Part shown: positions 1 to 6,462 of the stretch, one piece after another
Layout of the letters: the number at the start of each line of letters is the position of its first letter
Position numbering within the stretch: position 1 is the stretch's first letter
NCBI GenBank assembly: GCA_963975575.1
Contig: CAXBHL010000001.1
Location: 744,001 to 808,000 of the forward strand
Reading direction: 5' to 3'
Length of the DNA: 64,000 bases
Source of the DNA: UBA6054 sp963975575
GTDB lineage: Bacteria; Planctomycetota; Phycisphaerae; Phycisphaerales; UBA1924
Translations under genes and position numbers: made by a program
Notes under the pieces: model-generated
What the model was told of the DNA's origin: nothing
The model's input: only the letters and a program-made list of their open reading frames with translations
Database searches by the model: none

Positions 1-18
1 AGCCGGAAGGTCGGACGC

Positions 19-426
19 ATGACGGAACAGGACTTCGACATCAAGTCGGTCTTCGAGCGGGCGGGGGGCTACTCGCCCGCCTGCCTGCCGTTCGTGCGCG
101 ACGGGCTCGCCCACACCGTCGAGATGGTCCACGGCCAGCCCGAGTCATCCCTGATGGAACTCGAGGACGAGCAGCGTCACGTCTCGGGCCACCAGCTGTG
201 CCTGGGGCTGCGGGACTACGCCCTGCAGCGGTACGGGCTGATGTCCAGGGTGGTCCTCAACCGCTGGGGCATCCGCTCGACCCGCGATTTCGGGCACATC
301 ATCTTCGCGATGGTCGACGCCGGGCTGATGCGCAAGACCGACGACGACACCATCGAGGACTTCGACGGGGTCTACGAGTTCGACGAGGCCTTCGCCGAGC
401 CCGGGCTCGAGCCGGCCGGCTCCTGA
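19..426 (+). CDS. Minf_1886 family conserved protein (function unknown)
   Basis: The 135-residue product matches, by recognition, the Minf_1886 family (TIGR04138) restricted to planctomycetes and Verrucomicrobia. Seen: a conserved core of the type HVSGHQLCLGLRDYAL (about residues 55-70), a following LNRWGIRSTRDFGHIIF block, and an acidic C-terminal part ending in YEFDEAF. There is no signal peptide or membrane segment, so it should be cytoplasmic. The biochemical role of the family is not known to me. An AI-2E-type transporter follows 73 bases downstream on the same strand. The first 18 bases of the window are too short to show the upstream gene. Confidence 0.85.
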   Translation: MTEQDFDIKSVFERAGGYSPACLPFVRDGLAHTVEMVHGQPESSLMELEDEQRHVSGHQLCLGLRDYALQRYGLMSRVVLNRWGIRSTRDFGHIIFAMVDAGLMRKTDDDTIEDFDGVYEFDEAFAEPGLEPAGS

Positions 427-499
427 TTCAGAACCAATCCCAACGCGGCGATCGGCCGCCCCGCCTGCCGGGAACCCCCCGCGGCGGTATGCTGGATGC

Positions 500-1813
500 A
501 TGACCGAACCCGGACCCGCCCGCCGCTCGCTGCCCGAATGGGCCCGACTCCATCTCTGGCAGATGCAGCCGGTGCGGGACGTGCTGCTCGGCCTGTCGGT
601 CTTCGCCCTGATCTGGGTGGGCCAGAAGACCTCGGTGGTGACGGTGCCGCTGCTGCTGGCGGTGCTGCTGGCGTACCTGTTCGAGCCGCTGATCGCGTGG
701 CTGGTGGGGCGGATCGGGATGTCCCGGCGGGTGGCGGTGGGCGGGATCATCGCTTCGGCGGTGATGTTCGTGGCCGTGCCGGCGGTGCTGGCGTTGACGT
801 TCGGGGTGGCGCAGCTGGTGCTGTTCGGCTCGCGGACCGTGGACAACATCGTGTCGGTGCAGGCGGCCGCGACCGCGGGCTCGCCGGAGGAATCCGGGCA
901 GATCATCCGCGAATGGAACCGGCGGCACGGATGGCCCGAGGGCGCCTCCCCCGGCTTCGACCTCGAGGGTGACGCCGAGCCGCGATTCAGCCCGAGCTGG
1001 CAGTGGGTCTACGAGCAGCTGACCGCCCCCGATTCGGAGCAGGCGCCCTTCCGCGACGCGCTCCAGGCGGGGATGGAGTGGGTCGATGACAACCAGGAGC
1101 AGGTGGCCACCACGGCGGCCAACTTCGGCATCGAGACGGTCAACCGCGTGCTGGGATGGGTGGGGGCGGCGTTCGGGCTCGGGTTCATGGCCTTCGTCAC
1201 GCTGTTCTTTTTCTTCTTCATGTCGACCGAGTGGGTCAAGGTCAAGGGGTTCGGGACCAAGCTGCTGCCGGACAACAACCGAGATCGGATCGTTGAACTG
1301 CTCCAGAAGTTCGATGGTGTGATCTCGGGTTTCATCCGCGGGCGGCTCACGATCGCGTTCCTGCAGGCGATCGTGTTCTCGTTCGGGTACTTCCTGATCG
1401 GCGTTCCGGGCGCGTTCCTGCTCGGGCCGGCGGTGGCGGTCCTGTCGATCGTGCCGTACCTGGCGCTGGTGGGGGTGCCGGTCTCGATCGCGCTGCTCTG
1501 GCTCGAGGGTCACACGGGGGTGCGGGGCGCGTGGTGGTGGGTGGTCGGGGCGCCGCTGGCGGTGTATTTCATCGGCCAGGCGCTGGACGACTACGTGTTC
1601 ACGCCGCTGATCCAGGGCAAGAGCACGGGCATGGACACGCCGACGATCCTGTTCGCCTCGCTGGCGGGCGGCGCGTTGTTCGGCGTGTTCGGCCTGCTCA
1701 TCGCCATCCCGATCGCGGCGTGCGTGAAGATTCTGGTGCAGGAGATCTTCTGGCCGCGATTCAAGGAGTGGGCCGAGGGGCGTGCGGGCGATCCGCTGCC
1801 CATCAAGGACTGA
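500..1813 (+). CDS. AI-2E family transporter (multi-pass membrane protein)
   Basis: The 437-residue product is an AI-2E family (PF01594) membrane protein. Three hydrophobic segments lie in the first 110 residues, a long hydrophilic insert covers about 110-215, and at least four more membrane segments follow to about residue 415, including a very Phe-rich stretch (TLFFFFFMS) near residue 240. The late core with GPAVAVLSIVPYLALVGVP and the DDYVFTPLIQGKSTGMDTP region is typical of the family. Despite the name, members are mostly ion or small-solute exporters, and the substrate cannot be read from sequence. The extracytoplasmic insert is larger than in many members. A small membrane protein gene follows after 37 bases. 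Confidence 0.88.
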   Translation: MTEPGPARRSLPEWARLHLWQMQPVRDVLLGLSVFALIWVGQKTSVVTVPLLLAVLLAYLFEPLIAWLVGRIGMSRRVAVGGIIASAVMFVAVPAVLALTFGVAQLVLFGSRTVDNIVSVQAAATAGSPEESGQIIREWNRRHGWPEGASPGFDLEGDAEPRFSPSWQWVYEQLTAPDSEQAPFRDALQAGMEWVDDNQEQVATTAANFGIETVNRVLGWVGAAFGLGFMAFVTLFFFFFMSTEWVKVKGFGTKLLPDNNRDRIVELLQKFDGVISGFIRGRLTIAFLQAIVFSFGYFLIGVPGAFLLGPAVAVLSIVPYLALVGVPVSIALLWLEGHTGVRGAWWWVVGAPLAVYFIGQALDDYVFTPLIQGKSTGMDTPTILFASLAGGALFGVFGLLIAIPIAACVKILVQEIFWPRFKEWAEGRAGDPLPIKD

Positions 1814-1850
1814 CCGCGCGGCCGGGCCGCGCCAGCACAGGGGACACGTG

Positions 1851-2204
1851 ATGGACGAGTATCAGACGAGTGCCGCGAACGGGCCGGCGATGGGTTCTCC
1901 CGGACGGCCGCTTTCGGGCGTGAAGGTTCCGATGCTGATCGCGGGAATCTTCAACTGCATCGTGGCGTTGAGCTGGTTCAGCACGTGCTTCCTGTTCTTT
2001 TTGGGCATCCCGCTGCTGGTCCTGGGGATCTTCGAGATCATCCTGTTCACAAAGCTGGGCGGCAGCCGTGAACAGCAGGACGCGGTGCGCGGGAAGGCCA
2101 AGACGTACGCCATTCTGGACGTGTGCACCATCCTGCTGTTCAATCTGCCGAGCATGATCTGCGGCATCATCCAGCTGGCGAGCCACAACCAGTTTGACGA
2201 GTAG
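1851..2204 (+). CDS. Small two-helix membrane protein, unknown function
   Basis: This 117-residue protein is not recognised. It has a polar N-terminus (about 25 residues), a long hydrophobic region at about 27-65 (MLIAGIFNCIVAL and FFLGIPLLVLGIFEIILF) and a second near 83-108 (AILDVCTILLFNLPSMICGII), with a charged segment between (KLGGSREQQDAVRGK). The layout resembles small Tim44/DUF4870-like or other two- to three-helix membrane proteins, but no signature motif supports a name. The start is the ATG after GGGGACACGTG. It follows the AI-2E-type gene closely and may be cotranscribed. It converges on ffh. Confidence 0.7.
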   Translation: MDEYQTSAANGPAMGSPGRPLSGVKVPMLIAGIFNCIVALSWFSTCFLFFLGIPLLVLGIFEIILFTKLGGSREQQDAVRGKAKTYAILDVCTILLFNLPSMICGIIQLASHNQFDE

Positions 2205-2273
2205 GCCCCGTCGGACCTCGGTGTCTTGAGACCACGCGTCCGGGGTGTCGCCCGGTCCGCCGCGAACGGAGTC

Positions 2274-3776
2274 TTACCGCCGCTTCGGCTTGCGCTTCTT
2301 GACGCCCCGGGAGGGGGCCTTGGTGGCGCCCTTGCCCCCCATGCCCGGCATCTGGGGCAGGCCGGTGAACATGCCGCCGCCGGCGAGCTGCTTGGCGGCG
2401 GCCGCTCGTGACCCGGCCCCCATCGAGCCCATCTGCTTGGTCATCTTGTTGAGCACGCCGAACTGCTTGACGAGCTGGCCGACCTGGTTCTGGTCGGTGC
2501 CCGATCCGGCGGCGATGCGGCGCTTGCGCGGGTTGTTGATCAGGTCGGGCTTGGACCGCTCCTTGACCGTCATGGACTGGATCATCGCCTCGGTGCGGTC
2601 GAGCTGCTTCTCGTCGATGTCCACGTCCTTGAGCATCTGTCCGATGCCCGGCAGCATGCCCAGCAGGCTCTTCATCGAGCCCATCTTGCGGAGCGTCTTC
2701 ATCTGCTTGAGGAAGTCGTCCATGGTCAGCTCACCCTTGGACATCTTGGCTTCGAGCTTTTTGGCGTCCTCTTCGGAGACTTCCTGCTGGGCCTTCTCGA
2801 CCAGCGAAACCACATCGCCCATGCCGAGGATGCGCCCGGCCATGCGCTCGGGGTGGAACGGCTCGATCGCGTCGAGCTTCTCGCCCACGCCGATGTAACG
2901 GATCGGCGCGCCGGTGACCTCTTTGACCGACAGCGCCGCCCCGCCGCGGGTGTCCGAGTCGAACTTGGTCAGGATCACTCCGTCCACGGCCAGGCGCTGG
3001 TGGAAGCTCTTGGCGCTCTGCACCGCGTCCTGGCCGGTCATCGCGTCGACGACCAGGAAGATGTGGTGGGGGTTGACGAGCGCCTTGACCTGCGTTAGCT
3101 CGCCCATGAGTTCATCGTTGACGTGCAGGCGGCCCGCGGTGTCGAGGATCAGCACGTCCACACCCTTGGCGCGCGCCTCCTTGACGGCGTTCTGGCAGAC
3201 CTTGACCGCCACGCCCACGGCCTTGCCGTACGCGGCCACCTTGTCCGGCTCGCCGTAGAAATGCACCTGGGCCCCGCCGGGCAGTTCGTTGGCCTGCCGG
3301 GCGACGGTCTGGAGCTGCTCGACCGCCGCCGGTCGCTGCAGGTCGGCCGCGGCCACCATGACCGTGCGGCCCTGCTTCTTGAGCATCCCGGCGAGCTTGC
3401 CGCAGGTGGTGGTCTTGCCGCTGCCCTGCAGGCCGCACATCATGACGATGGTGGGGCCGGGGGACATCTTCATGATGCCGGGGGGCGGCGTCTGCTGTTC
3501 GGCGTCGGGATCGCCGCCGAAGAGTTCGACCAGCCGCCGGTGGACGATGGCGATCATCTCCTGACCGGGCTTGACGCTCTTGGTGACCTCCTGGCCGAGC
3601 GCGTCCTTGAGGACGTTCTTGCAAAAAGTCTCGGCCACCTCGTACTGCACGTCCGCTTCGAGCAGGGCGTTGCGGACGCCGTCCATGGCCTCGCGGACGT
3701 TGGCCTCGGAGATCGTCCCGCTGCCGGAGAGTTTGCGGAGGGCGCCGGAGAATGAGTCGGAAATGCGGTCGAACAT
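2274..3776 (-). CDS. ffh: Signal recognition particle GTPase Ffh
   Basis: The 500-residue product is the SRP54/Ffh GTPase, which binds the SRP RNA and signal sequences and docks at FtsY for co-translational targeting. Domains in order: N helical bundle (1-95), G domain with P-loop GLQGSGKTTT (about 115-124), DLQRPAAVEQL, DTAGRLHVN and TKFDSDTRGG motifs, then the Met-rich M domain (about 335-480) with the RNA-binding NPRKRRIAAGSGT signature. The C-terminus is very basic (RGVKKRKPKRR). I chose the ATG of MFDRISDSFSGAL because it starts the canonical N domain. An in-frame upstream extension is unlike the family. No SRP RNA gene was found in the window. Confidence 0.96.
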   Translation of the reverse strand: MFDRISDSFSGALRKLSGSGTISEANVREAMDGVRNALLEADVQYEVAETFCKNVLKDALGQEVTKSVKPGQEMIAIVHRRLVELFGGDPDAEQQTPPPGIMKMSPGPTIVMMCGLQGSGKTTTCGKLAGMLKKQGRTVMVAAADLQRPAAVEQLQTVARQANELPGGAQVHFYGEPDKVAAYGKAVGVAVKVCQNAVKEARAKGVDVLILDTAGRLHVNDELMGELTQVKALVNPHHIFLVVDAMTGQDAVQSAKSFHQRLAVDGVILTKFDSDTRGGAALSVKEVTGAPIRYIGVGEKLDAIEPFHPERMAGRILGMGDVVSLVEKAQQEVSEEDAKKLEAKMSKGELTMDDFLKQMKTLRKMGSMKSLLGMLPGIGQMLKDVDIDEKQLDRTEAMIQSMTVKERSKPDLINNPRKRRIAAGSGTDQNQVGQLVKQFGVLNKMTKQMGSMGAGSRAAAAKQLAGGGMFTGLPQMPGMGGKGATKAPSRGVKKRKPKRR

Positions 3777-3862
3777 GGACACTCCCGCCGGGGGTCTCCC
3801 GGGGTTTGGGCGAGTTTCGGGGGCCGTGACCGCAGCCGAATGGATCGTAGGCGGGAGGGGGA

Positions 3863-3909
3863 TGAAGAGGTACGCAGAGGTCGCCGAGATCACGCAGAGG
3901 ACACGGAGG
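3863..3909. repeat. Partial copy of ACGCAGAGGT-type intergenic repeat
   Basis: This stretch starts TGAAGAGGTACGCAGAGGT and continues with further GAGATCACGCAGAGG units. The same opening and most of the following bases recur at 62901..62950, 59 kb away. It lies in the divergent gap between ffh and the gene at 3958. Only one arm is present here, whereas the other locus has both arms in inverted orientation. Confidence 0.75.
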
Positions 3910-3957
3910 AAATCAGTTTACATTCCGGCCCTGAGTTCGTTCGGCTATTCTGCCGTC

Positions 3958-4407
3958 ATGCGTCCGACCGAAGAGACTGCTCAATCCAAGCCTGTCTGGG
4001 AGGTCCACGCGCGGCCGATCAACGCGTCTCATGAACCGTGGCGTGTCATGCGGGTTGAGGCCCGGTCGGCGATCCAGGCGCAGGCGATTCTCCGACGGCG
4101 TGGGTATGAGATGGCGCTTGAGTCCGCAGTTCGCTCTGTCGGGCCGGGGCAGGTGATCCCGCCGGCCGAACTCAAGCAACTCGCGTGCGCGTCCTGCGGC
4201 TACGAGCTCGCAGGCCTGACGATCGAAAAGGCCTCGGTGTGTTGTCCTGAGTGCTCGTTCCAGCAGCCACTCATGGTCTGGGACCCCGACTTGGCGGCAG
4301 GCAGGCCTCAAACAGGCTGCGTGACGCAGGTCCTGGCGATCTTTGGGTTTCTCACGATTGTGCTCATTCTGTTCATCATCATGGCGGGCGTCTTTGGCTG
4401 GTTCTAG
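3958..4407 (+). CDS. Zinc-ribbon protein with C-terminal membrane helix
   Basis: The 149-residue product is not a named protein. Residues 12-56 form a small alpha/beta-like region (WEVHARPINASHEPWRVMRV, SAIQAQAILRRRGYEMAL). A four-Cys zinc ribbon follows at C77-x2-C80 and C96-x2-C99 in the form CASCGYELAGL...CCPEC, a pattern common in planctomycete membrane proteins. One strong membrane helix closes the protein (about 124-146, VLAIFGFLTIVLILFIIMAG). Inference: a tail-anchored cytoplasmic zinc-ribbon protein. It is divergent from ffh across the short repeat at 3863. Confidence 0.72.
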   Translation: MRPTEETAQSKPVWEVHARPINASHEPWRVMRVEARSAIQAQAILRRRGYEMALESAVRSVGPGQVIPPAELKQLACASCGYELAGLTIEKASVCCPECSFQQPLMVWDPDLAAGRPQTGCVTQVLAIFGFLTIVLILFIIMAGVFGWF

Positions 4408-4467
4408 CCCCCGAAGTATTCTGGCTCAACGAAAGGGGCGACCGGAAACCGGCCGCCCCGTGGCGAG

Positions 4468-5595
4468 TCACACCTGCTTGAAGCCCGCGATCAGCCCCTT
4501 GATCTGGTCGGCCAGGTCGCCGGGGCCGAGCACGAAGCTGGCGTTCGTGCCCGCCAGGATCTCGCGGAGCATCTCCAGTTCCTTGAACCGGGCCAGGACC
4601 GGGTTCTCGGCCAGGAGCTTGGCGGTGTTGGCCTGGCTGCGGGCCGCGGCCGTCTCCTCACGACGGCGGATCAGCTCGGCCTGGGCCCGCTTCTCCGCCT
4701 CGATCACCTGGTTGAAGATGGTCCGCATCTCGCCGGGCAGGATGATGTCGCGCAGGCCCACCGCGCCCAGTTCGAGCCCAAGCTCGGCCGCCCGGGCCTT
4801 GAGGGCCTCACGCACCTCGGACGAGACCGTCTCCTTGTCGGAGAGCAGCTTGTCGATGGGGCGCGACCCGACCGACTCGCGCAGGGCGAGCTGGGCGGAG
4901 CGGTAGAGCGCCTGGCCGGCGTCGCTGGTCAGCGAGAGGGCCTTCCCGATGTCGGTCACGCGGTAGTGGACCAGCATGCTGACCCGCAGCGTGACCTTGT
5001 CGGCGGTCAGGATCTCCTGGCCGGCGACCTCGAGCTGGGTCTCGCGCAGGTCGACCTTGCGCAGGTTGACCTGCCCGACCCCGCGCCAGAACACGTGCCG
5101 CCCGGGGCCGAGGCGCTCGGCCACGACCCCGTTGATCACCAGTTCCGCCCGCTGCTCGGGCTCCACGTCGATGACCTGCAGGTACAGGCCCGAGGAGGGG
5201 TGGGCGACGACGGTGTTCAGGTGGCGGTGCTCGAAGCGCAGCGACCCGATGTCGAACCGCTCAACCTCGATCCTGCCGGCGTCCTTCCAGTACAGGTACT
5301 GGCCGGGGCCGATCATCTCGTGCAGGCGGCCGTCACGCCAGACGATCGCCCGCTCGGTCGCGCCGAGGCGGACGGCGATCAGGTGACGCTCGACGCCGGG
5401 GACCAGCGCGATCGCCTCACCCAGCTCGTGGGTGAAACGCACCTCGCTCAGCGCCCGGACCTCGACGCGCTCGCTGCGCATGGGCAGCAGGTTGCGCCAG
5501 GTCCAGCGCACCCCGGGCCCGAGGATCCCGGCGGCGTTGCCGTCGCGGAACAGGACGCCCCGCTCGTGATTTCGGATTCGGACTCGCACGGTCAT
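4468..5595 (-). CDS. Slipin / SPFH (band 7) family protein
   Basis: The 375-residue product is a stomatin-like slipin with an SPFH domain. Seen: three N-terminal units each centred on a GPGxxxxW motif (LGPGVRWTW near 25, IGPGQYLYW near 97, LGPGRHVFW near 163), then the SPFH core with TADKVTLRVSMLVHYRV and the PIDKLLSDKETVSSEV stretch, then an Ala/Glu-rich coiled coil (EAEKRAQAELIRRREETAAA) and a short C-terminal tail. No obvious N-terminal membrane helix is present, unlike many stomatins. Slipins scaffold membrane microdomains. A strong Shine-Dalgarno sequence (GAGGAGGTGGGTC) precedes the ATG. It stands alone upstream of a 390-base non-coding stretch. Confidence 0.88.
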   Translation of the reverse strand: MTVRVRIRNHERGVLFRDGNAAGILGPGVRWTWRNLLPMRSERVEVRALSEVRFTHELGEAIALVPGVERHLIAVRLGATERAIVWRDGRLHEMIGPGQYLYWKDAGRIEVERFDIGSLRFEHRHLNTVVAHPSSGLYLQVIDVEPEQRAELVINGVVAERLGPGRHVFWRGVGQVNLRKVDLRETQLEVAGQEILTADKVTLRVSMLVHYRVTDIGKALSLTSDAGQALYRSAQLALRESVGSRPIDKLLSDKETVSSEVREALKARAAELGLELGAVGLRDIILPGEMRTIFNQVIEAEKRAQAELIRRREETAAARSQANTAKLLAENPVLARFKELEMLREILAGTNASFVLGPGDLADQIKGLIAGFKQV

Positions 5596-5985
5596 GACCC
5601 ACCTCCTCTGGTTGGGCCGGCGCGGGAGACGGTCCCGCGCGGGAAAAGGGAAAGAACGGGTTTCAAAGCCGCCCGGCGGCGTCTTCCGCGGCCCGCCCCG
5701 CGTTGCTCGGCGGGGGACGGCGGCCCGGCGGCGGTGTCGGGCGAGCGCACCGATCGCGCGGCCGGCGCGTGCACCGGCGTTGCGATGGGCGGGTTGCCCC
5801 TCCTGCCGTCGGGCCGGACCGGCCCTCAGGGCCGGCGCGGCGGTGTCGTCGGCGTTGTTCGCTCGGGGCGAACCCCGATCGGACGCGGCGTCGGACCGGC
5901 GGGCGTTTGGAAGGCCCGCCGCCGAGCGGTGTTCCGGGCCCGACGCTCGAAAGAGCCGGACCCCATGGAGTGGCCCTTTCGGGCC
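5596..5985. other. 390-base GC-rich stretch without recognisable gene
   Basis: Between the slipin start and the tRNA-like gene no frame has convincing coding character and no promoter is clear. The only structure I can point to is a compact hairpin GGCCC-TTTC-GGGCC at 5972..5985, one base beyond the 3' end of the tRNA gene on the minus strand. It lacks a T tract, so it could be a processing or weak termination structure. Confidence 0.5.
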
Positions 5986-6057
5986 TGATCGTGGCGGGAT
6001 TCGAACCCGCTACATCAGCGACTTCAACGCTGTGCTCTGCCAATGAGCTACACGAAC
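5986..6057 (-). tRNA. tRNA-Phe-like gene, anticodon GAA, atypical
   Basis: The minus strand folds into a full cloverleaf of 72 bases. The acceptor arms are GTTCGTG and CACGATC with one T-T mismatch at pair 2-71. The D arm is GCTC-ATTGGCA-GAGC, the anticodon arm CAGCG-TTGAAGT-CGCTG, the variable loop ATGTA, and the T arm GCGGG-TTCGAAT-CCCGC. The discriminator base is A and CCA is not encoded. The loop gives anticodon GAA (Phe). Odd points are G at position 37, where bacterial tRNA-Phe normally has A, a C27-G43 pair in place of the usual G27-C43, and the acceptor mismatch. It may be a functional divergent tRNA-Phe or a decaying copy. Confidence 0.72.
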
Positions 6058-6182
6058 CAACCGGACGGGTTTCCGATGCCGCGGTGGAACACGCTTGGCG
6101 AAACGCGGCGTGCCGCACGGCTTCCCGGCCGGCGATCGACATGAGACATCCCGCGCGGCGGACGCCGCGTTGGAAGTAGGTC

Positions 6183-6213
6183 AAAAACAACAAGGCCCCG
6201 GGGATCCGGGGCC
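6183..6213 (-). terminator. Intrinsic terminator of the tiny gene at 6242
   Basis: On the minus strand GGCCCCGG-ATCC-CCGGGGCC (8-bp perfect stem) is followed by TTGTTGTTTTT. A smaller hairpin AGACC-TATTT-GGTCT lies just upstream, between the stop codon and this terminator. It is one of the clearest intrinsic terminators in the window. Confidence 0.88.
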
Positions 6214-6241
6214 TGCGACACAAGACCAAATAGGTCTGGGG

Positions 6242-6349
6242 TCAGGCGCCCGGTGGTTGTCCTTCCGAAGATCCGTCGAACCACAACACGCCGAGGCCAT
6301 GTACGGCCGGCGCGGCGAGTGCGGCGGGATTGGAGTTGCGGATGAACAC
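6242..6349 (-). CDS. Putative 35-residue microprotein (or small RNA) of unknown function
   Basis: A short frame begins with GTG at 6349, preceded by AAGGAG six bases upstream, and would encode 35 residues (MFIRNSNPAALAAPAVHGLG... ending SSEGQPPGA). An in-frame ATG at 6370 exists but lies at or before the predicted transcription start, so GTG is preferred. A consensus promoter (6372..6399) and a strong terminator (6183..6213) delimit a transcript of about 180 bases that carries nothing else. The peptide is Ala/Pro/Gly-rich and matches no family I know. The alternative is a non-coding small RNA. I saw no SRP RNA or 6S RNA signature. Confidence 0.5.
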   Translation of the reverse strand: MFIRNSNPAALAAPAVHGLGVLWFDGSSEGQPPGA

Positions 6350-6371
6350 GGGACGCTCCTTGTGGGGCATC

Positions 6372-6399
6372 AAAATAGCCTCTTGCCCCGTGTTGTCAA
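6372..6399 (-). promoter_or_regulatory. Consensus sigma70-type promoter for the tiny gene
   Basis: Reading the minus strand, TTGACA (6399..6394) and TATTTT (6377..6372) are separated by 16 bases. A perfect -35 box is rare in this GC-rich sequence. The predicted start of transcription is near 6365. Confidence 0.75.
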
Positions 6400-6462
6400 C
6401 ACTTGTCGAAAAAAAGGCGGCGGGCCCTCGCCCTCCGCCTTGGGTGAACTCACGTTTCGGAC

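Noticed and set aside
6242..6370. SRP (4.5S) RNA or 6S RNA in the tiny transcript
   Set aside because: A GGAAGGA stretch recalls the SRP RNA tip, but the conserved symmetric loop and flanking stems are absent, and the two ends of the transcript do not pair as in 6S RNA.
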